Counted from the stretch's first letter, positions 10,480 to 23,000 are shown. The stretch: DNA of 64,000 nucleotides from Marchantia polymorpha subsp. ruderalis (GCA_037833965.1 AP031353.1:10418501-10482500); one strand, 5' to 3'. Notes: generated by a model from the letters alone, not told the origin. Translations and numbers: made by a program.

Positions 10480-13400
10480 ATGACCTTCGACCGGGCGGCG
10501 GAGAGCGTCCCATTCTTGAATTCGCGATTCCATTCTCTTGTGCGAGCTGCGCGCGTCCATCTGCTCGCTGCTAAGCATTCTGGACATCGCCGCATAGAGG
10601 ATTTCTTGGTGATTGAGGGAGAAGTGAGTGCGCGTGATTTGGAATTGAGGGCGATTAGAGTTTGCCGAGGAAGAAAGGAGCTCGAGCGGTGCGGAAGTAG
10701 AATGAGCAGGCGAGCGAACTCCAAGAACGCAATGACGAGACCGGGCCGATTGCGGATGCTGCCGCTTCGTCTACCACAGAACGGACTGCGCGCTTTCGAG
10801 GAGCGCTTGATAGCAAGAAAGCTCGATTTCTTGCTATGGGGATGGAACTACATCTGTGCGGATATGGAGCGCGAGTGGCTAGAGCCACAGGGACCACCCT
10901 CGTGCGGATTGTGTCCGCATGTTGATCGGTGGACAGTCCAAGATTGGGCGCAGGCGTTGGGAAGATGTGCCGGCATGCCAGGGCATCTCCTCTTCGACAG
11001 TGAGAGCATCAAGGTGACCAAGCAGGAAGAGGCGCAATTTGTGGAGCTGTTCAAGACCGGGAGGCCTACCAAGAATAGGTACAGGACCCGCGATTACAAG
11101 GATCGATTCCGCCGGACTTTGTCCGCGGCGCTGATGCAATTACTTCAGCCACACCGCGCCTGCTACGTCACATTGTGGCAGGTCTCTTTTGTGGAGTGTG
11201 TCATCGAGGGAACTCGAATTCACTGGGCGAGCATCCTGCACAGGGTGATGCGACAGCACGCTTTTGAGGAGAAGGGGGGAACTCTAAACCATCTCTCTCC
11301 TTTCCTCATCAATTTTTATCGACAGCGGAATTGTTTGACAGCGGCGGAGCTTGCGCGTTTTCCGCCGTTGTCCGTCGACCATCCCGGGAAGTATGTGCGG
11401 GAGAATGAGGTCGACACTGATGCAGAGGAGTCACCGACTTCTACTCCGTCAAGGCGGAGGGACGAAGGGAGGAACACTCCTGCAGCACGAGCGCCGCGGA
11501 AGCGGCGATGGAGAGAGGAGTCCGAAGAGGAGCAGCATCAAGAACCCTCTGCTCCCATTCGACCGCGGCCGTTGTACGAGTCATACAGCCGGCCGAAGCA
11601 GAAGGCACGCAGACTGGTGTTACCAGCCAACAGTGCGGACACGGCGACGATTGCGACGGAGAAAGGAAGTGCGTCGCCAGAGAAGAATGAGGAAGCGCGG
11701 ACATCCGCAGGAGCAACGGACCACGCTGCAGCCTCGACGGGCGAGAGGCCGCCTACGGGCCAAGGGCCTCCGGAGTTACCACGTGCGTTGCGGACAGGTG
11801 TTCTATTTGCGCACAGGCGAGACTCCGCGGACGGACGAGACTCCGCGGACAGACGATCACAAGCGGACGTAGACCTACGCCTACGCGTGGGAAGAAGCAG
11901 TCCGCCTGTGCACAGGTCGCCTGTGCAGAGGTCACCTCCACACGTGCCGCCTGTGCACAGGCAGGAATCACCCCCGTTCCAACGTAGGAAGGGGAAGGAG
12001 CCGGCGGAAGAGCCGCCTACGAGACACCGGCCTTCGGGGCCAGACCCTCCGGCGCACAACGCGCCGCGATTTGCGCCTTCCGCGCCAGGGCCTTCGAGCC
12101 GAGGAGATACGAGCAGGGAGCGTGCGGAGGCCGCACCATCCGCGGGTAATCCGCCGGTAGATGCGCCTTCGGCGGTAGGGCCTCAGGGCCAAGGGACATC
12201 GGGCGAGCGGCCCCCGGCCATGTCGCCTTTGGCGATGGACGTCCGCGGCGCTACGCCTGCGGCGAACAAGGCGCTGGCATTTGCGCCTGCGCACAGGCCA
12301 AGCACAGCCCCCGCGGACCGATCAAGGGAGCAGCAATAGGCGGAGGAGCGGAGTGACTGTCCGCGGGATGAAATTTCGGTGCGCGATGCGCAATCAAACC
12401 CCGCGCAGCCACCCTCCGCTTGATCGCCTTCGGCGGCGGACGTCGGCGGCAGAGAGGATACGGTAGACGATCAACAAGTGGGCGGCGGGGATGCAGCACG
12501 GGCACATTCGCCTACCGCCTTAGACATTTTGGCGAAGAGCAGCGAGGCTGCAGCCGTGCCTTCGCAGGCAGCACACGTCGACGACGTGCAGCCCCACTCG
12601 GGGCAGTCGCCGACGCAATCAATGGCGACTGAAATTCTCCACTCGGATGATGACGACGGAGGCTCCACCGAAGAAATGTCAGGAGCAGGGGACACTGAGT
12701 AGGAGGAGGAGGAAATTGTTGGAGCGCCGGCGGCGGCGCTCTCTGAGCAGGTGATTCCGTTGCTGAGGTACTTGGATCGCAAAGTCGATAAATACGCCGA
12801 CCCACTTCAGCCGGGATCTTACATCGAGTTAGTGCGCAGGCGGACTCGCACTAAAGTCCACACCAGCAAGCTACTAGCTAGAGTGGACCAGGAGTTGAGG
12901 GAATTGAAGGAGAAGCATGAATGCTTGTGGGGTCAGTATAAACTAAATCAGAAATTCTACAAGTACTCCGAGAAGGTGAGGGATGGGAAACTGGAAGAGC
13001 TCACCAAGGAGCAGGTGAAGGTCACAGAAGCACTAATTTCTGAGCAGGCCCAGAATCGGATTTTGTCGGAGGAGCTCGTGCGACAGACGCGGTTGTTAGA
13101 ACAGTGTCAGCTCGCACGACATGCGGATGAGGATGTAATCCGTAGGCTACAGTCAGAGTGTGGCGAATTGAGAGCGCAACGTGCTGAGGCCGAATCGCAA
13201 TTAGCGGTAATTGAAGAGGATCGTAGGAAGGAGGCAGATCGCACAAAGGTGGAGACGGCGAGGCGTGTCGCCCACTGTCTCAAGGGCTACGCCCATTGGG
13301 AAGTGGCGGCGCAGGAGAAACTCACACTGCGTGAGTTTGAACTTCGCGCGGCCGGGTTGTTGTCAGGCGACAGCAGGAGTCGGCGAAAGGTAGCAAAGAA

Positions 13401-13602
13401 GCTCGACGCTTTTGTGTCGAAGGCGCGGGATACCATGTCCGCCCTCGAAGTGGAGGTGTCCGCGGCGTTGCAGCGATTGGGACTGCGCAGTCGAGCGGAA
13501 GACTGGCAGGGTAGGGAGTTAGTGCGCGGCAGTCTGTCGCGCAGGAGACGTAGCACAGGTTCCGCGGAGTGTAGTGTAGCGTGGTTCCGTGCAGGCGTGT
13601 AG
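10480..13602 (+). pseudogene. LTR-encoded ORF, copy F (full length, three stops)
   Basis: The frame is 1,041 codons long without any frameshift, but has in-frame stops at 12337-12339, 12421-12423 and 12700-12702. The N-terminal domain (first about 300 residues) and the C-terminal coiled coil are otherwise preserved. The last stop falls within the acidic Glu run. Preservation of length and frame over more than 3 kb shows the ancestral ORF was protein-coding. Copies A, F and the minus copy at 20014-23124 share the same start and the same architecture. Function is not recognised. Confidence 0.8.
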
Positions 13603-13638
13603 CGTAGTGCAGTGTAGTGCTAGTTAGGACTTAGAAGG

Positions 13639-13647
13639 TATAAAATA
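13639..13647 (+). promoter_or_regulatory. LTR TATA box (copy F)
   Basis: TATAAAATA is at the same offset as in the other copies, 37 bases after the ORF stop codon. It is followed by the CCAGGC...GCCT inverted repeat, which here carries one mismatch. Confidence 0.65.
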
Positions 13648-14617
13648 GTTCCAGGCGTTTTGCCTAGGGTTCTTTCCCAAACTTAGAAGTGCAGATCAGG
13701 AGTCCATTTCCTCTGCGTGTTTGTGTCCTTAAGTTCTGTCACCACACATGAGGAGTTACAACTTAGCGTTCCGCATTTTGTAGCTGAAGGCCTTCGGCCG
13801 AATATTCAGAGCTAGCACATTGGTTAGAGACTTGAGTAGTTCGGATCTGCACCTGCGGGTGACTGCCGATGCTCAGAGCCAGTGACTAGTTAGATACTTG
13901 AACAGTTTCGCTCCTAAACCTTCGAGTGTTTCTTTCTGATTGTACTCCTTTGGGATTTTTCCCCTGAATGCCAAAGTGAAGTTTTGTTACTTCGTGCAAG
14001 CCTTGGTTGCAAATTCAGGTTACGCTGCAGCAGGTGCCTTCAGGGTAACCCCTGTAGTATTTCTGGGAATGACAAGTGCCTGAGAATTCAAACTCTTCAA
14101 TAGACTGTTGTTGTGTTACTGGAATGTTTCTCAGTGAGTCCTTCAGTGCGGACCTGTGTTCTCTGCGCGTTTTGTGAGTTGAGAGTGTTGTTCACCGCGT
14201 CTGAGTGACTTCGATCCGAAGTAGGTAGTCCAAACCGGGTTTCCTACACTAGCAGCAAGCTAGTGGAAGTGTTGTAAAAGCCGGAGTTGGAAGTCACTAC
14301 CCGCAGCTTCACTGAGTGTACTCTTGAGAGACTTTCCCCCTGAAATCTTGAAGTAGAGGTCCTAACGGATCTCTAGGTTGTGTTTCTGTAGTTTCAGGTG
14401 TGTGTGTGTGTGTGTGTGTTACGCTGCACTGTGCGACCTCCGAGTGCGCTCCGAGTGGACACTTGCAGTATTTCTGGGAGTGACAGTCGCCTGAGAATTC
14501 AAACTCCTCAATAGTCTGTTAAAACGTGACACTTTGTACCCTGTGTGTTCCTCTGTCCCTGTGGGTTCGACCTTTCTACCACTATATTGCAGTTTTAGCC
14601 TTTAGTGGGTTATTACA

Positions 14618-16053
14618 CGCCTTCGGCGGTAGGGCCTCAGGGCCAAGGGACATCGGGCGAGCGGCCCTCGGCCATGTCGCCTTTGGCGATGGACGTCCGC
14701 GGCGTTGCGCCTGCGGCGGACAAGGCGCCGGCATTTGCGCCTGCGCACAGGCCAGGCACAGCCCCCGCGGACCGATCGAGGGAGCAGCAACGGACGGAGG
14801 AGCGGAGTGACTGTCCGCGGGATGAAATTTTGGTGCGCGATGCGCAATCAAACCCCGCGCAGCCACCCTCCGCTCGATCGCCTTATGCGGCGGACGTTGG
14901 CGGCAGAGAGGATACGGTTGAAGACCGACAAGCGGGCGACGAGGATGTAGCACGGGCACATTCGCCCACCGCCTTAAACATTTTGGCAAAGAGCAGCGAG
15001 GGTGCAGCGGTGCCTTCGCAGGCAGCACACGTCGACGACGTGCAGCCCCACTCGGGTCAGTCGCCGACGCAATCAATGGCGACTGAGATTCTCCATTCGG
15101 ATGATGACGACGGAGGCTCCACCGAAGAAATGTCGGGAGCGGGGGATACCGAGGAGGAGGAGGAGGAAATTGTTGGAGCGCCGGCGGCGGCGCTCTCTGA
15201 GCAGGTGATTCCGTTGCTGAGGTACTTGGATCGCAAAATCGATAAATACGCCGATCCACTCCACCCGGGATCTTACATCGAATTAGTGCGCAGGCGGACT
15301 CGCACTAAAGTCCACACCAGCAAGCTACTAGCTAGGGTGGACCAGGAGTTGAGGGAATTGAAGGAGAGGCATGCCTGTTTATGGGGGCAGTACAACCTTG
15401 AGAGGAAAGCGCACGCCCTCGACAGGATGCGGAAGGATAGAGTGGAAGAGCTCAGCAGGGATGTGCTGCGGACCACGCAGGATTTGATGTCTGAGAAAAC
15501 TCAGAATCAGATTCTGTCAGAAGAGCTCGTGCGACAGATGCGGTTGTTGGCGGAGTGTCAGCTCGCACGGCAGGCAGATGAGGATTTAATCCGCAGGCTA
15601 CAGTCAGAGTGTGGCGAATTGAGAGCGCAGCGTGCTGAGGCCGAATCGCAATTAGTGGTAATTGAAGAGGATCGCAGGCGAGAGGCAGATCGCACGAAGG
15701 AGGAGACGGCGAGGCGTGTCGCCCACTGTCTCAAGGGCTACGCCCACTGGGAAGTGGCGGCGCAGGAGAAACTCACACTACGTGAGTTTGAACTTTGCGC
15801 AGCCGGGTTGTTGACAGGCGACAGCATGAGTCGGCGGAAGGTAGCAAAGAAGCTCGACGCTTTTCTGTCGAAGGCGCGGGATACCATGTCCACCCTCGAA
15901 GTGGAGGTGTCCGCGGCGTTGCAGCGGTTGGGACTGCGCAGTCAAGCGGAAGACTGGCAGGGTAGGGAGTTAGTGCGCGGCAGTCCGTCGCGCAGGAGAC
16001 GTAGCACAGGTTCCGCGGAGTGTAGTGTAGCGTGGTTCTGTGCAGGCGTGTAG
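14618..16053 (+). pseudogene. LTR-encoded ORF, copy G (C-terminal half, open)
   Basis: The C-terminal 478 or so codons are free of stops, from the Pro-rich middle through the acidic run (near 15150) and the coiled coil to TAG 16051-16053. An upstream ATG at 14605 lies in LTR-end sequence and is an accident of the junction. The coiled coil is Arg/Glu/Leu-rich (for example SEELVRQMRLLAECQLARQA). It differs from copy A/F in one segment (ERKAHALDRMRKDRVEELSR against NQKFY...KLEELTKEQ), so at least two ORF subtypes exist. Confidence 0.7.
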
Positions 16054-16089
16054 CGTAGTACAGTGTAGTGCTAGTTAGGTCTTAGAAGG

Positions 16090-16098
16090 TATAAAATA
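16090..16098 (+). promoter_or_regulatory. LTR TATA box (copy G)
   Basis: TATAAAATA is followed by a perfect CCAGGC-GTTTT-GCCTGG inverted repeat. Offset from the ORF stop is the same as in the other copies. Confidence 0.65.
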
Positions 16099-17059
16099 GT
16101 TCCAGGCGTTTTGCCTGGGGTTCTTTCCCAAACTTAGAAGTGCAGATCAGGAATCCATTTCCTCTACGTGTTTGTGTCCTTAAGTTCTGTCACCACGCAC
16201 GAGGAGTTACAACTTAGCGTTCCGCATTTTGTAGCTGAAGACCTTCGGCCGAATGTTCAGAGCTAGTACATTGGTTAGAGACTTGAGTAGTTCGGATCTG
16301 CACCTGCGGGTGACTGCCGATGCTCAGAGCCAGTGACTAGTTAGATACTTGAACAGTTTTGCCCCTACACCTTCGAGTGTTTCTTTCTGATTGTACTCCT
16401 TTGGGATTTTTCCCCTGAATGCCAAAGTGAAGTTTTGCTACTTCGTGTAAGCCTTGGTTGTAAATTCAGGTTACGCTGCAGCAGGTGCCTTCAGGGTAAC
16501 CCCTGTAGTATTTCTGGGAATGACAAGTGCCTGAGAATTCAAACTCTTCAATAGACTGTCATTGTGTTACTGGAATGTTTCGCAGGGAGTCCTTCAGTGC
16601 GGACCTGTGTTCTCTGTGCGTTTTGTGAGTTGAGAGTGTTGTTCACCGCGTATGAGTGACTTCGATCCGAAGTAGGTAGTCCAAACCGGATTTCCTACGC
16701 TAGCAGCAAGCTAGTGGAAGCGTTGTAAAAGCCGGAGTTGGAAGTCACTACCCGCAGCTTCGCTGGGTGCACTCTTGAGAGACTTTCCCCCTGAAAACTT
16801 GAGTAGAGGTCCTAACGGATCTCTGGGTGGTATTTCTGTAGTTTCAGGTGTGTGTGTGTGTGTGTGTTACGCTGCACTGTGCGACCTCCGAGTGCGCTCC
16901 GAGTGGACACTTGCAGTATTTCTGGGAGTGACAGTCGCTTGAGAATTCAAACTCCTCAATAGTCTGTTAAACGTGACACTTTGTACCCTGTGTGTTCCTC
17001 TGTCCCTGTGGGTTTGACCTTTCTACCACTATATTGCAGTTTTAGCCTTTAGTGGGTTA

Positions 17060-18916
17060 TTACAAAGACTTTCGTGCAGGTCGCAAGTCGGACTTGCTGA
17101 ATGCCTTCTCTTTCCCTTTTCCCGTCCGGTCGTCGGTTCTCCGTTTGTGCTTGCGAGTGTCGCGCTCTGGTTCCTTCGCTTTCTTGGAACTACGAGTTTC
17201 GACTCGTGCGCACATAACTTCTTCCGCCGGCCATTCTTCGTCTTCATCATTTCTGTCCGAACCTACTTCGACCTGGTTAACTTGGACGTCCTCCTTGGCA
17301 GGGGTGGTCACAAATCGTACCGTTGGCCGAGGAACTGGTGGCTGATCACACTCTGGCGCAGTATGCCCGGACTTCTTGCAGTTACTACATGTCGGGACAT
17401 AATCGTTTCGCCTTTTGGGATGGGGACACTGAGGTGAGAAGTGTCCAACTTCCCCACAATTATAACAAGCCCGCGGTGGCGGTGGGTCAAACGTCCCTGG
17501 AGGTGCCCTTCGCCTCACGGGTACCGTAGTGGCCCGATCTACCGGATGATAATGTTGAAGCTGCATTGCTGAAACTGCAGTAGGGGCGGGGACCGACTGG
17601 AGGGCGTAGGCTGTCTCTTCGCTCGCCTCTCCATAGTACTGGGGGTGTTCTCCATAGTACGGTTGTGCCCACTCCACTGCGTTGACTGGATATGACGGAC
17701 GGGTGGTAAGACACTCGGTGTTCGCATGTCCCACCGCTCCGCACGTAGTGCACCACAAGTTCGCTCGCACTCTCCCGGGTGATTTTCGGCGATCATGGCC
17801 GCCTACCACTTGAACTTTGAGGTCGGCGAAGTCCTTCACAAGGGTCTCCATCTTCGAAGCTATGTCTCCCGGCGCTCTGTCCATAGTCATTCGTCGGAGG
17901 CCCTTCTTCTTCGCTGCCCCATGCTTCTTTCTCTTCTTCTCTTCCTCCGACGAGGAGGTTTCCTCTTCTTCGGATGAGGAACGGTTCTCGTCCGAGGACG
18001 GTTCTTCCGATGACGGAGTTGCACCTCTGCGTCGTCTTCGCCCCCCCTTCGGTTTTCGCTCCTTTGACTCCCGTCTCTCTCTCCCTCTTCGGTTGAGAGT
18101 GGAAGTTTCGAAGGCTTCGGCCGATGCAATCACATCCTCAATAGTATCGCACTTACTGTGTCGGCAAAAAGTCTCCATCTCCCGAGTTAAGCCGGTCACA
18201 TACCAATCCACAGCTTGCTGTACCGAGAAAGGGGACCCTGGTCCTGTTTTCGGTATTCTGTCAAGGAGGTCCAGAAATCTCTCAGTGTAGTCACGCAGAC
18301 TCTCCTTCTTCTCTCGCTGCAGGTTACGCAACTTTGTCAATACCCGACTGTCGTAGCCGAGCTCGCGGAAGCGTCGAAGGAACTTCTCCTTCAGCTGAGC
18401 CCATGTTGTCAACCCAGTCGGATCGATGCTCTCCTGATTGTACCAACTTCTTGCCTTCTTCCGTAGAAGACTTGGAAAGATCCGTAGTCGGTCCTCGTCG
18501 GTGATCTCGCGATTAGCAATGGACACCGATTCGAACAACTTGATGTAGGAATCTGCATCGTCATCATCCCCACTCCCTTTATACTTTGGATAGGAATGCT
18601 TAGTAATCGGCTGAGGTAGCCGTGCATTGGCTTGTCCGTCTGCCATCGGGGTGTCTGTTGACGTTTCTCGGGCGGTCGGTTCTAATTCACAAGGGGGGTC
18701 CGTGCAAGGAATATCTAGTAGAACTGTAAGCACCAGGTTTGGTTCCGAGTCACTGGGGGTAGTTTCCCCAAGGATGTCGGCCGAACTAGGCTTAGGTACT
18801 CTTTTTGGTATTTTCTTGTTTTGACGCCGTGTCTCTTCCACGGCCTTCTCTGAATCTCGTCGGACCCTGCGGGCAGCTCTCGCACTTAGGTTGCTCCCAC
18901 TAGCTCCATTCGACAT
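17060..18916 (-). CDS. gag: Ty3/gypsy-type Gag polyprotein (3' truncated)
   Basis: 618 codons, open, starting at ATG 18916. A retrotransposon gag capsid region lies at about residues 105-275, with the hallmark KARSWYNQ followed by TTWAQLKEKFLRRF. Next is a basic and Ser/Glu-rich linker. Three CCHC zinc knuckles follow: CTTCGAVGHANTEC (about residue 388), CYNCGEVGHFSPQC (about 481) and CSNCKKSGHTAPEC (about 509). In the family Gag forms virus-like particles and packages the element RNA. The frame does not reach protease or pol: its last codons run into the end of an oppositely oriented LTR, and the stop TAA comes from LTR sequence. It is thus a gag cut off at a rearrangement junction. No stop or frameshift occurs inside, which suggests a young insertion. 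Confidence 0.85.
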   Translation of the reverse strand: MSNGASGSNLSARAARRVRRDSEKAVEETRRQNKKIPKRVPKPSSADILGETTPSDSEPNLVLTVLLDIPCTDPPCELEPTARETSTDTPMADGQANARLPQPITKHSYPKYKGSGDDDDADSYIKLFESVSIANREITDEDRLRIFPSLLRKKARSWYNQESIDPTGLTTWAQLKEKFLRRFRELGYDSRVLTKLRNLQREKKESLRDYTERFLDLLDRIPKTGPGSPFSVQQAVDWYVTGLTREMETFCRHSKCDTIEDVIASAEAFETSTLNRRGRERRESKERKPKGGRRRRRGATPSSEEPSSDENRSSSEEEETSSSEEEKKRKKHGAAKKKGLRRMTMDRAPGDIASKMETLVKDFADLKVQVVGGHDRRKSPGRVRANLWCTTCGAVGHANTECLTTRPSYPVNAVEWAQPYYGEHPQYYGEASEETAYALQSVPAPTAVSAMQLQHYHPVDRATTVPVRRRAPPGTFDPPPPRACYNCGEVGHFSPQCPHPKRRNDYVPTCSNCKKSGHTAPECDQPPVPRPTVRFVTTPAKEDVQVNQVEVGSDRNDEDEEWPAEEVMCARVETRSSKKAKEPERDTRKHKRRTDDRTGKGKEKAFSKSDLRPARKSL

Positions 18917-18963
18917 TCACCGAGCATGGCTGCTCGTAAAAACCCCGGTGTTGACGCAACTGT

Positions 18964-18981
18964 TCCCCGGCAGCGGCGCCA
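18964..18981 (-). promoter_or_regulatory. Retrotransposon primer-binding site (tRNA-Asp-like)
   Basis: On the minus strand TGGCGCCGCTGCCGGGGA lies 22 bases after the end of the LTR at 19004 and upstream of the gag ATG. From memory, plant tRNA-Asp ends CCGGCAACGGCGCCA, whose complement matches the first 15 bases with one difference. The same type of site is known from plant Ty3/gypsy elements. It establishes that 19004-24337 is a genuine 5' LTR. Confidence 0.75.
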
Positions 18982-19968
18982 AAAAGAAGTTGTCGGCTTC
19001 TTATGTAATAACCCACTAAAGGCTAGAACTGCAATATAGTGGTAGAAAGGTCGAACCCACAGGGACAGAGTAACACACAGGGTATAAAGTGTCACGTTTA
19101 ACAGACTATTGAGGAGTTTGAATTCTCAGGCGACTGTCACTCCCAGAAATACTGCAAGTGTCCACTCGGAGCGCACTCAGAGGTCGCACAGTGCAGCGTA
19201 ACACACACACACACACACACCTAAAACTACAGAAACACAACCCAGAGATCCGTTAGGACCTCTACTCAAGATTTCAGGGGGAAAGTCTCTCGCGAGCACA
19301 CTCAGCGAAGCTGCGGGTAGTGACTTCCAACTCCGGCTTTTACAACACTTCCACTAGCTTGCTGCTAGTGTAGGAAACCCGGTTTGGACTGCCTACTTCG
19401 GATCGAAGTCACTCATACGCGGTGAACAACACTCTCAACTCACAAAACGCGCAGAGAACACAGGTCCGCACTGAAGGACTCACTGAGAAACATTTCAGTA
19501 ACACAACAACAGTCTATTGAAGAGTTTGAATTCTCAGGCACTTGTCATTCCCAGAAATACTACAGGGGTTACCCTGACGGCACCTGCTGCAGCGTAACCT
19601 GAATTTACAACCAAGGCTTACACGAAGTAGCAAAACTTCACTTTGGCATTCAGGGGAAAAATCCCGAAGGAGTACAATCAGAAACAAACACTCGAAGGTG
19701 TAGGGGCGAAACTATTCAAGTATCTAACCAGTCACTGGCTCTGAGCATCGGCAGTCACCCGCAGGTGCAGATCCGAACTACTCAAGTCTCTAACCAATGT
19801 ACTAGCTCTGAACATTCGGCCGAAGGCCTTCAGCTACAAAATGCGGAACGCCAAGTTGTAGCTCCTCGTGCGTGGTGACAGAACTAAGGGCACGAACACG
19901 TAGAGAAAATGAGTTCCTGATCCGTACTTCTGAAATTGGGAAAGAACCCCAGGCAAAACGCCTGGAAC

Positions 19969-19977
19969 TATTTTATA
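19969..19977 (-). promoter_or_regulatory. LTR TATA box (copy H)
   Basis: TATAAAATA on the minus strand, with the CCAGGC-GTTTT-GCCTGG inverted repeat just downstream. It would drive the gag transcript. Confidence 0.65.
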
Positions 19978-20013
19978 CCTTCTAAGTCCTAACTAACACT
20001 ACACTGCATTACA

Positions 20014-23000
20014 CTATGCGCCTGCACGGAACCACGCTACACTACACTCCGCGGAACCAGTGCTACGTCTCCTGCGCGACGGATTGCCGCGCACTAACTC
20101 CCTACCCTGCCAGTCTTCCGCTCGACTGCGCAGTCCCAACCGCTGCAACGCCGCGGACACCTCCACCTCGAGGGTGGACATGGTATCCCGCGCCTTCGAC
20201 AGAAAAGCGTCGAGCTTCTTCGCTACCTTCCGCCGAATCCTGCTGTCGCCTGCCACCAACCCTGCTGCGCGAAGTTCAAACTCACGCAGCGTGAGTTTCT
20301 CCTGCGCCGCCACTTCCCAGTGGGCGTAGCCCTTGAGACAGTGGGCGACACGCCTCGCCGTCTCCTCCTTTGTGCGATCTGCCTCTCGCCTGCGATCCTC
20401 TTCAATTACCACTAACTGCGATTCGGCCTCCGCACGCTGCGCTCTCAATTCGCCACACTCTGATTGTAGCCTGCGGATTAAATCCTCATCCGCCTGCCGT
20501 GCGAGCTGACACTCCGCCAACAAACGCGTCCGTCGCACGAGCTCTTCTGACAGAATCTGATTCTGAGTTTTCTCAGACATCAAATCCTGCGTAGTCCGCA
20601 CCACATCTCTGGTGAGCTCTTCCACTCTATCCTTCCGCATCCTGTCGAGGGCGTGCGATTTCCTCTCAAAGTTGTATTGCCCCCATAAACAGGCATGCCT
20701 CTTCTTCAATTCCTTCAACTCCTGGTCCACCCTAGCTAGTAGCTTGCTAGTGTGGACTTTAGTGCGAGTCCGCCTGCGCACTAATTCGATGTAAGATCCT
20801 GGCTGAAGTGGATCGGCGTATTTATCGAATTTGCGATCCAAGTACTTCAGCAACGGAATCACCTGCTCAGAGAGCGCCGCCGCCGGCGCTCCAAGAATTT
20901 CCTCCTCCTCCTCCTCGGTATCCCCTGCTCCCGACATTGCTTCGGTGGAGCCTCCGTCGTCATCATCCGAGTGGAGGATTTCAGTCGCCATTGATTGCGT
21001 TGGCGACTGTCCCGAGTGGGGCTGCACGTCGTCGACGTGCGCTGCCTGCGAAGGCACCGCTGCAGCCTCGCTGCTCTTCGCCAAAATGTCTAAGGCGGTA
21101 GGCGAATGTGGCCGTGCTACATCCCCGTTGCCCGCTTGTCGGTCTTGAATCGTGTCCTTTCTGCCGCCGACGTCCGCCGCCGAAGGCGATAGAGCGGAGG
21201 GTGTCTGCGAGGGGTTTGATTGCGCATCGCGCACCAAAATTTCGTCCCGCGGACAGTCAATCCGCTCCTCCGTAAGTTGCTGCTCCCTCGATCGGTCCTG
21301 CGCGGGGGCTGTGCCTGGCCTGTGCGCAGGCGCAAATGCCGGCGCCTTGTCCGCCGCAGGCGCAGCGCCGCGGACGTCTATCGCCAAAGGCGACATAGCC
21401 GGGGGCCGCTCGCCCGATGTCCCTTGGCCCTGAGGCCCTACCGCCGAAGGCGCTTCTACCGGCGGATTACCCGTCGATGGTGCGGCCTCCGCACGCTCCC
21501 TGCTCGCATCTCCTCGGCCCGAAGGCCCTGGCGCCGAAGGCGCGTTGTGCGCCGGAGGGTTTGGCCCCGAAGGCCTGTGTCTCGTAGGCGGATCTTCCGC
21601 CGGCTCCTTCCCCTTCCTACGTTGGAACGGGGGTGATTCCTGCCTGTGCACAGGCGGCACGTGTGGAGGTGACCTGTGCACAGGCGACCTGTGCATAGGC
21701 GGACTGCTTCTTCCCACGCGTAGGCGTAGGTCCACGTCCGCTTGTGGTCGTCTGTCCGTCAAGGCTCGCCCGTCCGTCGAGGCTCGCCTGTGTGCAGGCG
21801 GAACACCTGTCCGCAACGCACGTGGTAACTCCGGAGGCCCTTGGCCCGTAGGCGGCCTTTCGTCCGTCGAGGGTGCAGCGGGGCCCGTTGCTCCTGCGGA
21901 CGTCCGCGCTCCCTCGTTCTTCTCCGGCGACGCACTTCCTTTCTCCGTCGCAATCGTCGCCGTGTCCGCGCTGCTGGCTTGTAACACAAGCCTGCGCGCC
22001 TTCTGCTTCGGCCGGCTGTACGATTCGTACAACGGCCGCGGTCGAATGGGAGCAGTGGGTTCTTGATGCTGCTCCTCTTCGGACTCCTCTCTCCATCGCC
22101 GCTTCCGCGGCACTCTTGCTGCAGGAGTATTTCTCCCCTCGTCCCTCCGCCTTGACGGAGTAGAAGTCGGCGACTCCTTTGCATCAGTGTCGACCTCATT
22201 CTCCCGCACATACCTCCCGGGATGGTCGACGGACAACGGTGGAAAACGAGCAAGCTCCGCCGTGGTCAAACAATTTCGCTGTCGATAAAAATTGATGAGG
22301 AAAGGAGAGAGATGATTTAGAGTTCCCCCCTTCTCCTCAAAAGCGTGCTATCGCATCACCCTGTGCAGGATGCTCGCCCAGTGAATTGGGGTTCCCTCGA
22401 TGATGCACTCCACAAAAGAGACCTGCCACAATGTGATGTAGCAAGCGCGGTGTGGCTGCAGTAATTGCAGCAGCGCCGTAGCCAAAGTTCGGCGGAATCG
22501 ATCCTTGTAATCGCAGGTCTTGTACCCATTCTTGGTAGACTTCCCCTTCTTGAACAGCTCCACAAATTGCGCCTCTTCCTGCTTGGTCACCTTGACGCTC
22601 TCACTATCGAAGAGGAGGTGCCCTGGCATGCCGGCACATCTCCCTAATGCCTGCGCCCAATCTTGGACCGTCCACCGATCGACATGCGGACGCAATCCGC
22701 GAGAAGGTGGTCCCTGTGGCTCTAGCCACTTGCGCACCATATCCACACAGATGTAGTTCCATCCCCATAGCAAGAAATCGAGCTTTCTTGCTATCAAGCG
22801 CTCCTCGAAAGCGCGCAGCCCGTTCTGTGGTAGTCGGAGTGGCAGCATCCGCAATCGGCCCAGTCTCGTCATTGCGTTCTTGGAGTTCGCCCGCTCGCTA
22901 ATTCTCCTTCCGCTCCGCTCGAGCTCCTTTCTTCCTCGGCAAACTCTAATCGCCCTCAATTCCATATCACGCGCACTCACTTCTCCCTCAATCACCAAGA

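Larger units (their letters stand above)
9277..14617 (+). mobile_element. Giant LTR copy F, complete (solo)
   Basis: This is a full-length LTR of 5,341 bases with TG...CA ends. Order of parts: non-coding 5' part with palindromes (9277-10479), ORF (10480-13602), TATA box (13639), U5-like tail with the GT repeat, terminus TTATTACA. It stands alone between two pieces of another LTR copy, with no internal element sequence next to it. Flanks are GGAGG and CGCCT, so no target-site duplication is visible. It may be a solo LTR left by recombination between different insertions, or an insertion with a target deletion. Confidence 0.8.
14618..17064 (+). mobile_element. Giant LTR copy G, 3' half
   Basis: This contains the second half of the LTR ORF, the promoter region and the U5-like tail, ending in TTATTACA at 17064. 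Directly after its end comes gag sequence in the opposite orientation, whereas a 5' LTR should be followed by a primer-binding site. It therefore forms, with the minus copy at 19004-24337, an inverted pair of LTR sequences around gag. Confidence 0.8.
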
